Below are positions 52,623-62,182 of a stretch of 64,000 nucleotides of DNA, in pieces; position 1 is the first letter of the stretch; each line of letters opens with the position of its first letter. This DNA is from Chitinophagales bacterium. GTDB taxonomy: Bacteria > Bacteroidota > Bacteroidia > Chitinophagales > BACL12. Below the pieces are notes generated by a model, which saw only the letters and a list, made by a program, of their open reading frames with translations, made no database searches and was not told where the DNA came from. The DNA lies in NCBI GenBank assembly GCA_020636645.1, contig JACJXO010000003.1, forward strand, positions 437,799 to 501,798, read 5' to 3'. Position numbers and translations under genes: made by a program.

Positions 52623-52768
52623 ATACTGATACGGTTCTACAGTTTCTGAAATAAAATATACTCAAACAATAACAGAGCATCATTCAATCTTTTTCACAAT
52701 GCCAACAGAGAAAAAAAATACAGGCCAGAATTCGGGTACTTCAGTAGTTGAATTTCAGTTGTCTGATC

Positions 52769-53809
52769 CTAAAAATATGTTCTGACAGCAAATTCAAACT
52801 GACCAATAAAAATGTCCTTAAAGGCTGAAATATTGTTCTGTTCATAGAATAGCAGCATAGCTTTCTTATAATCTAGTGCGTCCACTGTTCTGAAAGACAG
52901 CGGGCAATACATGTAATTCATTAAAATAGCATTGCTGACAATTCTTGCAGTTCGCTTATTGCCGTCCATAAAGGGCTGTATATAGGAGATCAACACGAGG
53001 GCAAGTAGTGCTTTTTCAAAGATGCTTTCCTTGTTATTTATAACACTGCAAGCATCTTTCAGAGCTTCCAGGATCTGAAACTCATTGTCCAATGGTCTGT
53101 AATTAGTACCTGAAATGCCAACCCGTCTTTTTCTTACATTTTTTTCAACGCCAAGTTCTTTGGTCAACATTTTATGGATGTCCTCAATTTTCGAAACTGT
53201 AAGCGGTGTAATATACTCCTGGTTTTCTATGATAAAATCAAGCGCATCCTTATGGTTTAACAGCATGACGGCTTCTTCTTTTGTCTTACCGGAGGCTGTT
53301 TGCTTTTCTTTCAATAGCCTCTCGGTTTCCAGAAGCGAATAGGTGTTGCCCTCTATCTGTGAAGATTTCCAGCTTAGGTCAATGGCCAGTCTTTCCAGTT
53401 CTTTCTGGTATTCTGATGGGCTCAGATCTATAATATTTGCAGTGTACACCTTTTGAAGCTGATCGAGTTTTTCCAATTCCTTTTCCGTAAATACACTGTT
53501 TCTGTTCAAGATCTTATTGACCAGCTCAAAATTGAAAGTTTCCTTGATTTGCCTTTCATCGATCTCTTTTTCATAATACTCATCTATGCTTATTGGTTGC
53601 ACCAGTTCAAATGATGGTGAAAGAAAGTATCTGGTTCCTTTTCCCTGTCCTTCAATAACTATGCATCTCTCAGCAACCAGCTTTGTTAACATCCGTTTCA
53701 AGGTTGCATAACTCACAGATACAGCAGCGTTCTCGAAAACGTATTTAGACGAACTACCTGCGTTCTTTCTAATAAAGTCAATTATTTGCCGGTCTTTCTC
53801 TGTTATCAT
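52769..53809 (-). CDS. Fic-domain protein with N-terminal winged helix, catalytic His replaced by Gln
   Basis: 346 residues: winged HTH (about 1-66), then a Fic domain. The inhibitory helix motif SSQIEGN (S/TxxxEG/N) is in LSWKSSQIEGNTYSLLETER, so the inhibitor is in the same chain. The active-site loop reads YIQPFMDGNKRTAR where Fic proteins have HPFxDGNxRxxR; the codon at 52978-52976 is CAG (Gln278). The rest of the phosphate-binding loop is intact, so nucleotide binding may survive without normal AMP transfer. The gene sits in an AT-rich pocket (about 52640-53880) between GC-richer genes, a sign of transfer. It stands alone, with no antitoxin gene. Confidence 0.9.
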   Translation of the reverse strand: MITEKDRQIIDFIRKNAGSSSKYVFENAAVSVSYATLKRMLTKLVAERCIVIEGQGKGTRYFLSPSFELVQPISIDEYYEKEIDERQIKETFNFELVNKILNRNSVFTEKELEKLDQLQKVYTANIIDLSPSEYQKELERLAIDLSWKSSQIEGNTYSLLETERLLKEKQTASGKTKEEAVMLLNHKDALDFIIENQEYITPLTVSKIEDIHKMLTKELGVEKNVRKRRVGISGTNYRPLDNEFQILEALKDACSVINNKESIFEKALLALVLISYIQPFMDGNKRTARIVSNAILMNYMYCPLSFRTVDALDYKKAMLLFYEQNNISAFKDIFIGQFEFAVRTYF

Positions 53810-53980
53810 AAGATAATTTCAAGCTCACTAAAATACTATTTCAAGCTCAAATTAGTGTAAAATTGAACAGTATTCCATGATAAAATGAGCTACAAAGACC
53901 CGTCCAGGCATAAAGAGTCGGTAAAAGTCAGCTACGTTCCTTGTTTCATGGCCTTCACACGGCAAGACAGAATGCGAACA

Positions 53981-54925
53981 TCAGAACCTCTTCACCATCG
54001 CAATACCCACACCCGCCTGCTCTGTTCCGGTTGGATAGCTGAAAACGTTCCAGGTGGTTGACCTGTCTTTTTTATGGCAATTGGACAGCAACTGATAAGC
54101 ACTAAGAATGGTAGTGGTGGTGCCGATGCCTATGTTGACCAGGCTAAGTACTTTCTGTCCTTCATTGGTATCAGGGGGTGCATTGAAATAGACAATTTCC
54201 TCCGGCATGTTCAGGAATCCATGGATGACCTGCCCCGTCCCCCCGGCAACCCCAAGAATACCCAATGCCAGGGAGGAATTTCCTTTGATCATTTGTATGC
54301 TGTTCAAGGCCGACAGTGACATGTTCACCCCACCCAGCAAAGCAGAGGAAATGCCATATGAAGGTTCGATATAGCTTACAGGTGGGTAATACCCATAGGT
54401 TGGTTGTATCATGGCCACCTCTTCGAGGCTGAGTCCGCTGCCCGCTACCCAATCGGCCAGTTCAGGCAGGTCCATGTCTCGGATATAGTCGTACTGGTAC
54501 TTTGCATTGATCTGCTCTGCCAGCTCTCTTCCGGCGCTCTGTTCCACCAGGTAACCCACGGCACAGATATTGCCGTCACGGTCTATGAAACAGGGTCTTC
54601 TTCCCTCCGGGTGATCGTAGTTGGACGGATACTGCCTGCCTTCCCGGTACTCGTGCAGCAGGTCCAGCATCTCACTGCGCTGTATTCTTTCTTCTGCCGA
54701 TAACCCGCTCACATCTTTCTGTCTGAGCAGCTGCTCCACATATGCCAGGTGGATGGCGATGCGGTCATGCTCACTTACGCCTGCATCGGGTTCTTCTCCG
54801 TACATGGCCAGATAACTCTGATCTCCGATCACGGGGTTGATGGTATGGAGTTCATCCGAAGCCTGTTGCCTTGTGCAGGCACTCAACAGCACAATGGCCG
54901 GGAAAAGGAGGAGGATTGATTTCAT
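53981..54925 (-). CDS. Lipoprotein of unknown function
   Basis: 314 residues with a lipobox (VLLSACTRQ, Cys about 17). The middle block RRPCFIDRDGNICAVGYLVE and the following AEQINAKYQYDYIRDMDLPE appear in similar lipoproteins of several phyla, with two Cys that may pair. The C-terminal third has two Gly-rich hydrophobic stretches. Function unknown. Confidence 0.75.
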   Translation of the reverse strand: MKSILLLFPAIVLLSACTRQQASDELHTINPVIGDQSYLAMYGEEPDAGVSEHDRIAIHLAYVEQLLRQKDVSGLSAEERIQRSEMLDLLHEYREGRQYPSNYDHPEGRRPCFIDRDGNICAVGYLVEQSAGRELAEQINAKYQYDYIRDMDLPELADWVAGSGLSLEEVAMIQPTYGYYPPVSYIEPSYGISSALLGGVNMSLSALNSIQMIKGNSSLALGILGVAGGTGQVIHGFLNMPEEIVYFNAPPDTNEGQKVLSLVNIGIGTTTTILSAYQLLSNCHKKDRSTTWNVFSYPTGTEQAGVGIAMVKRF

Positions 54926-55013
54926 AGGGATGAATATAACAGAATAAACCGAAACTGTTTCCTGCGGCTGTCAGAGTAAAAAGAAGGGTATTCCTGCCAC
55001 CCCCCGGCAGCAT

Positions 55014-55196
55014 TCATGTACGGTTTCCCTTTCTGCCATACAGCAGCAACAGGAGCAGGCCTGCACCTATCTGTACGATGACCAGTATATTTCTGATCAG
55101 TGTATGTTCCTGGTCTTTGCCCGCAATGAAATAGTGCATGGCCGGTGCCACGATGATAATGACCACAAGCAGGCGAAATTGGTTTAATTTATTCAT
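55014..55196 (-). CDS. 60-residue two-helix membrane protein
   Basis: Two hydrophobic segments (LLVVIIIVAPAMHYFI and ILVIVQIGAGLLLLLLYG) with a charged linker and a basic tail. Reasonable length and composition for a real small membrane protein, but there is no family evidence and it stands alone. Confidence 0.5.
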   Translation of the reverse strand: MNKLNQFRLLVVIIIVAPAMHYFIAGKDQEHTLIRNILVIVQIGAGLLLLLLYGRKGNRT

Positions 55197-55355
55197 TGCC
55201 TCGTATTTTGATTAACAGCGAGATCGCATACTGTCATACTCATGATAAATATAATGCAAGCAGATCATTGCGTACGTCTAATCTTCTATGTGGCTGCAGC
55301 CTCTGATCCGTTTTCAGATTCTCACATCAGATTGGCCGGATGCCGACACCAGGCA

Positions 55356-56495
55356 CTAGTCTATTATGAACTCTTTGGTACCAGTCCGGCCATGCTGATA
55401 CACTGTCAGGTAGTATCGTCCGCTGGCCAGGTGAGAGATGTTGATCGATGAACTGTTGGAGACCTTCCATACCTCTTGCCCAGCGGCTGATCGAATCACG
55501 ATGATAAAGGGTGCTGAGGCATCAGGGAGCGCCACCTGAAGCACATCTTTAGCCGGGTTTGGATACAGCGCCCAGGAAATATTGTTACCTGATTCTTCGG
55601 CATAGGTAGCAGGCTCTCTGTATCGCATATAGACAGCATATACACCTGCTTCGTTCTTCTGGTGGTAATACAGTCTTTGTTTATCGTTTGACAAGGTAGC
55701 AGCTTCCGGAAAAAACCCGTAGTTGGAATACAACACGGCAGGTTCACTAAAGGCATCAGCCACAGTACTCCGCACTGCAACACAGATCTCTGTATCAAAA
55801 CCGGTTTTCAGCAACCTTGTGAAATAGAGCTCCAGTCCGTCGCCGGACACCTGCGGGGCATACACCAGATAAGCCGTGTCATTTACATTTTCCAGTATGG
55901 CATCGCTGTAGGCGGTCTTGTCAAAAGTACTGTCATTGACCTTTTGAGCGATTCCCAGCATGGCTTCACAGGGCACCCCCACACATTCGGTATAGGTAGG
56001 GCCGAAATACCCGTTGCTGTAAAAGAGCAGGTCTCCGCCGGGATCAATGGCAGCATCCATGATGATCCAGCCGGGAGTCAGGACATTGCATGTACCATAC
56101 ACCGGCGAAATATCCGCTACATTGCCCGACAAGTAATTGCCGGTATAAAGGTTGGGGATACTGCGCAGCGAAACCCAGAAGAAGTGCCCGTCACTATCCA
56201 AAGACGCAACCGCATCCAGGTGCCCGGGTGCAGGATCATAGGTACCATTCACCAAACCACCGAATGTAAAAGTGGTATCATTCACCCTTTCAGCCTGGTA
56301 CAGATTGGTATTGCCACCGGCATTAAGCGAGTTAAAGAACAGGGTATTACCGTCAGGCGACAGGAAAGGTTCCATGGCATCAAACGTCAGACCGGCAACA
56401 GTGACCGGGATCTCAGGACCGTAGGTCGGGTAGCTTTGAGAAAAAGCCAACCCTTTCACGGCCACCAGGAAGAAGAAAAACGCTACTGATCTCAT
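55356..56495 (-). CDS. Secreted PD40-type beta-propeller protein with type A Por sorting tail
   Basis: 379 residues from the Met at 56495, which starts a signal peptide (RSVAFFFFLVAVKGLAFSQ); the frame is open to 56570 without purpose. WD40-like PD40 units are visible (PFLSPDGNTLFFNSLN, QVSGDGLELYFTR). The last 80 residues are a Por secretion tail: WALYPNPAKDVLQVALPD, ISHLASGRYYLTVY and KEFIID. It is exported by the type IX system and anchored or released. Confidence 0.9.
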   Translation of the reverse strand: MRSVAFFFFLVAVKGLAFSQSYPTYGPEIPVTVAGLTFDAMEPFLSPDGNTLFFNSLNAGGNTNLYQAERVNDTTFTFGGLVNGTYDPAPGHLDAVASLDSDGHFFWVSLRSIPNLYTGNYLSGNVADISPVYGTCNVLTPGWIIMDAAIDPGGDLLFYSNGYFGPTYTECVGVPCEAMLGIAQKVNDSTFDKTAYSDAILENVNDTAYLVYAPQVSGDGLELYFTRLLKTGFDTEICVAVRSTVADAFSEPAVLYSNYGFFPEAATLSNDKQRLYYHQKNEAGVYAVYMRYREPATYAEESGNNISWALYPNPAKDVLQVALPDASAPFIIVIRSAAGQEVWKVSNSSSINISHLASGRYYLTVYQHGRTGTKEFIID

Positions 56496-56588
56496 TGGTC
56501 TGAACTGTTTAAATAAAGGGCTTAGGCTCCTTTGTCCTGCAGATTTTATGCCATTGACTCTGATATTCATTGCCGGCTGCAGGCTTTC

Positions 56589-57644
56589 TTATTCATTTGT
56601 TGCTATTTCGGTCAGGATCTCCCCATCATACTTCCATATACCATATTTGCCACCAAACCAGATGTTATCTTCCTGATCGCCAATAATGAACAATACATCT
56701 GAAAAAGTCTTCCCCTCATAGTTAAACTCAGAGAACTGCTGACCATCAAATACACATACATTTCCCAAACCTGTACCCAGCCAGATGGTTCCTTCCCGGT
56801 CTTCAAATATTGCACGTATGCGTTTATTGCAGAGTCCGTCTTCCACATAGTAGCTTTTGAATGATGTACCATCATACATGGTCAACCCGCTGTTTCTGTT
56901 TCCATTGAATCCTATCCAAATGTTTCCTGATCTGTCGCAATAGATGGTACGCACCTGGTTATCTGTCAGGCCGTCTTCCATTAAAAAATGTCTGAATTCA
57001 GTGCCGTCATAGCATGTCACTCCGCCATAGGTCATAGACGCAAACCACAAATACCCGTTGTTATCTTTTTCGATATAAGGTATCCAGTTATGGTAGAGGC
57101 TGTCTTCCTGTTTTCTTCCGGTTTCAGCTAAAAATGATCTGAATTCTTTTCCATCATACCTATATGCTCCGCCACCGGCTGTGCCGATCCACAGGTTACC
57201 CAAATCATCAGCAGCTAAAGAATGCACCGCATTGGGGCTAATGGTTGGATAGACCTGGTCCAGCCAGACACCAGATGTATCTCTGAATGGAAGCGGAATT
57301 TGTTCCAACTCTGTTCGGTCATACTTCGTCAAACCGTTCTGGGTTCCAAACCAGAGGTTATTATGGTGATCTGATATAACAGAAAAGACCTGATCACTAC
57401 TTAAACCGTCTTTTACGGTATAATGCATAAATGACTCACCATCCAGATGAAATACACCACCACCGTTGCTGCAGAACCACATGGTTCCATCCAGATCAGC
57501 ATAAGCATTTGAAAATCCATTCTGAGGAAGCGGCAGTTTGCCTGTTAGCGGTAAAAGTTCTTCCGAAACTGACCGCTTCCCACCATCATCCAGCCCACCG
57601 CAGGAAAACAATACCGAGATCCACATCCATACTGCCACATTCAT
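56589..57644 (-). CDS. Lipoprotein with two-component-regulator propeller repeats
   Basis: 351 residues from the Met at 57644 (the frame is open to 57671). Lipobox-like WISVLFSCGG. Repeated ligand-binding-sensor (Reg_prop) units: NGLTKYDR, DLGNLWIGTAGGGAYRYDG, SGNIWIGFNGN, EGTIWLGTGLGNVCVFDG and EDNIWFGGKYGIWKYDG. These build the seven-bladed propellers of hybrid two-component sensors, but here no transmembrane or kinase part follows, so it is a free lipid-anchored propeller. It borders the accessory island at 57691. Confidence 0.88.
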   Translation of the reverse strand: MNVAVWMWISVLFSCGGLDDGGKRSVSEELLPLTGKLPLPQNGFSNAYADLDGTMWFCSNGGGVFHLDGESFMHYTVKDGLSSDQVFSVISDHHNNLWFGTQNGLTKYDRTELEQIPLPFRDTSGVWLDQVYPTISPNAVHSLAADDLGNLWIGTAGGGAYRYDGKEFRSFLAETGRKQEDSLYHNWIPYIEKDNNGYLWFASMTYGGVTCYDGTEFRHFLMEDGLTDNQVRTIYCDRSGNIWIGFNGNRNSGLTMYDGTSFKSYYVEDGLCNKRIRAIFEDREGTIWLGTGLGNVCVFDGQQFSEFNYEGKTFSDVLFIIGDQEDNIWFGGKYGIWKYDGEILTEIATNE

Positions 57645-57690
57645 ACTTTCTCTTATCTTGCTTCTGATCAAGATTTGCTATTTAGGGATT

Positions 57691-57824
57691 GGTAACGTTT
57701 TGCGTGTTGCCGCAGTGGGCGATTTCGGAGTACTTCACTGTCAACCAGCACAAAAGTTTGATAGGAGCATTCAACTTCAATTTTGCACATCACCGCCAAT
57801 TGAGGCAAAACGTTGTTACCTGCC
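57691..57824 (-). repeat. attC-like imperfect palindrome at the end of the HD-GHKL/OLD unit
   Basis: One arm 57691-57730 (GGTAACGTTTTGCGTGTTGC, CGCAGTGGGCGATTTC) and the other 57786-57824 (CACATCACCGCCAATTGAGG, CAAAACGTTGTTACC) pair imperfectly: GTAACGTTTTGC faces GCAAAACGTTGTTAC. It ends four bases before the stop of the minus-strand HD-GHKL gene, exactly where an attC site lies in an integron cassette. Confidence 0.65.
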
Positions 57825-57827
57825 GTT

Positions 57828-60341
57828 TTACTTTTCAAAGTCAGTTCGTTGCTTATAAAATGTCGTGATAAAATTCTGTAGGGTTGCCTTTTCGTCTGTA
57901 CCCAATGTCAATACGTTTGAAGCACCAACATGAATTGCTTTGCCAATCATGTAGTTTATTAAGTCTTTTGCTTTAGGGTCAACATTGTTCCTTGAAATGT
58001 CGGGAATAAATTTTCGTGAATTTATGTTGGCTATAATAAAGTTTGTTTCAAAGATGGAAGCTGAAATAGGTATTATGAAACGAAAATCTTTAATAAGCAC
58101 ACTTCGCATAAAAAGTTCATTTCTTTTTTCGGGTGTCCGCCACCAATAAAGACTGCTGTCACGGTCTGCTTTGTCAAAAGGCAAATACAAATCATTCTTT
58201 CTCCCCTCAAAGAGAGTAATAGTTTTTACAAATGCCTTTGTAGTGCAGGATTCTGAATGTCCAATTTCTTCTAATTCTTCAAAACCGAGCTTGTCAAAAA
58301 TGCCTCCGTTCCTTTTTATTGTTTCATCAAAAAGGGAACTTTGATAATCTTTTGGAACGATGACAGAAATCCATGTTAGTTCCCTATTCATTTTTTCAAT
58401 TACTTCATCAACGTCATTGTTTGTAAATTTCATTCCGCTAATAAAGTCGTCCTCAGATTGTGATTCTACCAACGGAATTGAAAGATATTTTATCTCCTTT
58501 CCGTTAATATAGTCGTCAATATTGAGTGTAGAAAAATCATCTACTTCTAAAAATCCTTCATCGTCATTGTATCTGTAAAGAGTCCCTGGAAAATCAATTT
58601 CTTCGAACCTTTTAATAAAGTTGCTTTTGTTCTTTATCAAAGCGTAACCTTGAATGTCTTTGAGGTAATCTTGTAGTTCAATTTTAACAAGCCCATTGTC
58701 AAGAGGCGTTGATAGAATAATTGGGTTATTAATTTTAAAAATTTCTTCTGCAGATTTGTCTATCAGTTCAAAGTCAATACTGTCAGTAAGAAAGTAACTG
58801 TTTAAAAAGGCTTTAACACTTTGTGGCTTGTTGTCGAAAACCTCAATAAAGTTTGTGTAGTTCAGAATTACTTCCGTTCCTTCAAAAACTACATCTTCTG
58901 TTTCTGTCAATGATGTCCATTCGTTTCCCTTTTCAAGTTCAATTAGGTATTTATGTTTTGATTTGTAATGTCTGGTTAAAACTTTCACTTCATCGGATAG
59001 CATAAAACACGAAAGAAAACCAATTCCAAAATTTCCGATTGGTTTGTAGTCCAAATCTTTTAGCAAAAAGTCCGTTGAGTTGTAATACGAAACACCAATG
59101 TTTAAGAAATGCTTCTTGATGATGTCCATTGACATGCCTGTGCCGTTATCCTTGATGATAGCCAAATTTCTCTCTTGGTCTAATATGACTTTTATTTTGG
59201 GTTGATAAGCATCCTGGCCAAACTCTTTTTTTTGGTCTTCGGTTTCTTGGCGAATCCTACAAGAGTCGAGTGAATTTTGAATGAGTTCTCTAAGTCCTAA
59301 TGATTTACTGCCATAAATTTTTTCCCCCATGAGCAAAGAACTAATGGCTCTGAACTCCAAAGTCATTTTGTAATCTGAAAAAGTGTAACCTTCTGTTTGA
59401 ATATTGACTTCGGGATTAGTGTCATAAACCAAACTATATTGGGCTGGCATACCATTAACTAATACGGTAGCATTAGCTAATTCATTTTTTACCCAGCCAA
59501 TATAGACAAGGATTTTTCGGTGTATGCTTGCGTTAGTTGCTTTACCATGAAAGACAACTTTTTTCTGCTGTGTTTTTTCGTTGATGACTATTTTCTCATT
59601 GTTGGAAATTACGAAATGTTGTTTCCATTCTTCATCGCTAATTCCTTTTGGAGAAATCAATTTGTATAGATTGTACGGCGTTCTGTTTCCGTCAATGTCA
59701 AGAATGTCAGCCAAACGAAGTATAGCGGCAATGAACTGCGGATTAAATGAATAGTCGCCCCTAACTTCCTTAGTTCTCAAGTTGGCCTTTATCCAGTCGT
59801 AATCTTCAGTGTGGGATTCGCAGATTAAAGCAAGTTCTTTAGTAAAATCAAGTGAAGTCAGTTTGGGTATTACTAATTTGTCTTTTAAATTTTCTCGGAT
59901 ATATCTACCCGATAAAGAAGCATGGATTCTCCTTACATATTCCTGCAATGCCAATACTTCATTGCCTCCCATGATTTTTTTCATGGCTGAAAACTTTACT
60001 TCACAGAAGGGAAATGAATCTGCCTTGATAGAATTTATATCGTCCTCGCTTACCGCCATTCCGATGTCGTGAAGAAGAGCAGAATAAACCATTAAAGTAA
60101 TTTCAAGTTCGTTTAGCTTGGTGATGTCGCCAACCAACTTGCTCATATACTCCATAATCCTGAAAGAATGTCCCGTATTGTGAAGCGTATATTGTGGGAA
60201 AACATGCTGCACCCTACTATTTAGAATATCGTTCACTTGTTCATAGACTTCTTGAATCTTGGGAAGAAAAGGACTGTCAATACTTTTCAAATATTTGATA
60301 AGTGTCAGTTCGTCCAATGTATTGTCTGTATCTATGTTCAT
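57828..60341 (-). CDS. HD domain fused to a GHKL (Hsp90-like) ATPase
   Basis: 837 residues. Residues about 40-220 form an HD domain (HNTGHS 54-59, LLHDIGM 89-95, ICESHTEDY 173-181, RLADILDID 209-217). From about 325 a GHKL ATPase begins: LRELIQNSLDS (350-360, N-box), IKDNGTGM (396-403), GNFGIGFLS (436-444), as in Hsp90/HtpG. The C-terminal 390 residues do not look like HtpG. HD domains hydrolyse phosphodiesters or nucleotides; the GHKL part would drive conformational change. The gene follows an OLD-family gene by ten bases, and the pair ends at an attC-like element. Not a chaperone homologue by length. Function unknown; a defence role is inferred. Confidence 0.88.
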   Translation of the reverse strand: MNIDTDNTLDELTLIKYLKSIDSPFLPKIQEVYEQVNDILNSRVQHVFPQYTLHNTGHSFRIMEYMSKLVGDITKLNELEITLMVYSALLHDIGMAVSEDDINSIKADSFPFCEVKFSAMKKIMGGNEVLALQEYVRRIHASLSGRYIRENLKDKLVIPKLTSLDFTKELALICESHTEDYDWIKANLRTKEVRGDYSFNPQFIAAILRLADILDIDGNRTPYNLYKLISPKGISDEEWKQHFVISNNEKIVINEKTQQKKVVFHGKATNASIHRKILVYIGWVKNELANATVLVNGMPAQYSLVYDTNPEVNIQTEGYTFSDYKMTLEFRAISSLLMGEKIYGSKSLGLRELIQNSLDSCRIRQETEDQKKEFGQDAYQPKIKVILDQERNLAIIKDNGTGMSMDIIKKHFLNIGVSYYNSTDFLLKDLDYKPIGNFGIGFLSCFMLSDEVKVLTRHYKSKHKYLIELEKGNEWTSLTETEDVVFEGTEVILNYTNFIEVFDNKPQSVKAFLNSYFLTDSIDFELIDKSAEEIFKINNPIILSTPLDNGLVKIELQDYLKDIQGYALIKNKSNFIKRFEEIDFPGTLYRYNDDEGFLEVDDFSTLNIDDYINGKEIKYLSIPLVESQSEDDFISGMKFTNNDVDEVIEKMNRELTWISVIVPKDYQSSLFDETIKRNGGIFDKLGFEELEEIGHSESCTTKAFVKTITLFEGRKNDLYLPFDKADRDSSLYWWRTPEKRNELFMRSVLIKDFRFIIPISASIFETNFIIANINSRKFIPDISRNNVDPKAKDLINYMIGKAIHVGASNVLTLGTDEKATLQNFITTFYKQRTDFEK

Positions 60342-60351
60342 TTTGTGTGTA

Positions 60352-62130
60352 TTAATTTGTCAACCAAGTTATACAAGCTGTAATTTCTGCATGGTCTGTC
60401 GCAACTACATTTAATGGATTTGCTTGTAATTGATTTACAAAGTTTGCCCAAATCTGTTCTGTCTTGCCTGCAAGTCCAATGTGTGCTTCAATTGCCCCTT
60501 TCTTCCAAAGCCATATGTTATGAGCCAATAATTTAGTGTGAAGGTTTATAATGTTTTGCTGTATTGGCTGTTGTGCTGCTAAAAAAGCAATCGCATCAGA
60601 TGCCGACATGGAACTATTTCTATTTGTTGGATAACCGTCAGCTTCAAGTGCAATTCCGTTTGCTGCTGCAATTTGTCCCATGTGCTGATGACAAGCTGCA
60701 AGGTCTGCGTCTGCAGCTTGCAAAAAGCCATCAGTTACTGCATTACGAAAAGCGTAGTCAAGGTCAACGATTGCTTTTGTTGGTAAATCCATTGCATTCA
60801 AAACCATCATTGACTTTCTTGTGCTTGCAACTCCACCTTGTCTTACCAATGCGTATTTATATATCCCTAAAGTTTTACCTGTTACCTTTTCAAAAATCTT
60901 AGGTAACACTCTTTGTTCTGTTTTGCCTTCTGTCAATACAACTTTTTCAGAAAATAGAATGTTCGTTGAGTTACTTAACGAAAACATAAGTTGAATTTGA
61001 CTTGCAGCATCGGCTGCTATTTGCGGAATTGCAGCTTTTAATGTTTGTCGTCTGTATGTTCCTTGTGGATGTCTTTTCCGAATGAGAATTGCGTTGGCTA
61101 CATCTTCATGTGTTACCATCATTGCAGAGTGCGTAGAAAATATCACTTGATAACCTTGCGTAGAAAGTGTTTTTAGTGCATCTCTGATTATCTCAATAGC
61201 TTGAGGGTGCAAATAAAGTTCTGGTTCGTCTATGAGAAGTAAAGTTGTTGTGCCGTGATTTTGCGCCGCCCTTTTTAACTCTGCTAAATGGCGAACTAAA
61301 GCCATTTGAATTGAACGCTGTGCACCATGTCCAAGTGAAGAAATGTCTCTGCCTAATGGTGATTGTGGTTCGTAAATTTTAATTGTGCCTTTATTAAAAA
61401 CTTCTTTGAATTCAGGTGTCGGCACATGCAACTTGATATTTACATCGGGAAAAAAGTTGTCAATCTTTTGATTTACCGCAGCATCAAACTGTGTTAATTC
61501 TGGTGCTCTGTTTAATCCGTCAGCATCAAGCAAACCCTTTAGTCCGTCTAAAATTCCTCTGACTTGTGCTCCATATTGATTTTCGATTGGCTCAATAATT
61601 TCTGCAAGAAGTTTTCCGATTGTAGTTCCCGCTTTTGATTTGCTAACATCTTCCTCTGCGTTTTCCATTGCACCAATGTGGATTGGTTCGGGAAACAGAA
61701 CATTCAAAGCGTTGTCTATCCCGTTTGGGTTTGCAACCCAAGGTTGAGCTGGATTTGCCGCATTAGGGTCGTGAACAAACAAACGGATATTTGCAGCGGT
61801 GTCGTTCGGTTGGTTTTGAACTCTTTTAATTTTTAATTGGCCATTAATGATGTATGGTTGAATACTGTTTCTATGGTTTTGAGGTAACAAGTTTAGAAGT
61901 GCGTTGTCAATGCCGTCAATAACCCCTACCATTGTCACAGCAGTATTAGTTTGGTTAAAAGCGTCTGCACCCAAACTGCTTCTTCGTAAAAGCCACTTTA
62001 TAGCATTAAGAATATTTGTCTTGCCAGCGTTGTTGTAACCAATTAAGGGTGTGTAATCGGAAAGGTCAAATGTCTCCGATACTAATGACTTGTAGTTGTC
62101 AATTTTTATTTGTGATATTCTATGTGACAT
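60352..62130 (-). CDS. OLD-family ATPase/TOPRIM nuclease
   Basis: 592 residues. The ATPase half has Walker A GYNNAGKTN (31-39), the ABC-type signature SSLGHGAQRS (264-273), Walker B LLLIDEPELYLHP (297-309) and the H-loop FSTHSAMM (331-338). The TOPRIM domain (about 390-540) has the conserved Glu in VVLTEGKTEQ and Asp pair in IVDLDYA. This is class 1 OLD architecture (as P2 Old), not a GajA with a helicase partner. OLD proteins cut DNA and often sense phage interference. Here the partner is an HD-GHKL protein, an unusual pairing. Confidence 0.9.
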   Translation of the reverse strand: MSHRISQIKIDNYKSLVSETFDLSDYTPLIGYNNAGKTNILNAIKWLLRRSSLGADAFNQTNTAVTMVGVIDGIDNALLNLLPQNHRNSIQPYIINGQLKIKRVQNQPNDTAANIRLFVHDPNAANPAQPWVANPNGIDNALNVLFPEPIHIGAMENAEEDVSKSKAGTTIGKLLAEIIEPIENQYGAQVRGILDGLKGLLDADGLNRAPELTQFDAAVNQKIDNFFPDVNIKLHVPTPEFKEVFNKGTIKIYEPQSPLGRDISSLGHGAQRSIQMALVRHLAELKRAAQNHGTTTLLLIDEPELYLHPQAIEIIRDALKTLSTQGYQVIFSTHSAMMVTHEDVANAILIRKRHPQGTYRRQTLKAAIPQIAADAASQIQLMFSLSNSTNILFSEKVVLTEGKTEQRVLPKIFEKVTGKTLGIYKYALVRQGGVASTRKSMMVLNAMDLPTKAIVDLDYAFRNAVTDGFLQAADADLAACHQHMGQIAAANGIALEADGYPTNRNSSMSASDAIAFLAAQQPIQQNIINLHTKLLAHNIWLWKKGAIEAHIGLAGKTEQIWANFVNQLQANPLNVVATDHAEITACITWLTN

Positions 62131-62182
62131 ACTTTATTAAATACTCAAATGTTTGAAGTTCGTACTGTCGCCAAAAATGGCA

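Noticed and set aside
52699..52785. 28-codon plus-strand frame starting MPTEKKNTGQ near the end of the Fic gene
   Set aside because: Could be a small gene or the remnant of an N-terminus, but it overlaps the Fic stop on the other strand and has no other support.
57828..60341. Interpretation of the GHKL gene as the chaperone HtpG
   Set aside because: It has a 320-residue HD-containing extension and its C-terminal half does not match Hsp90; only the ATP-binding site is shared.
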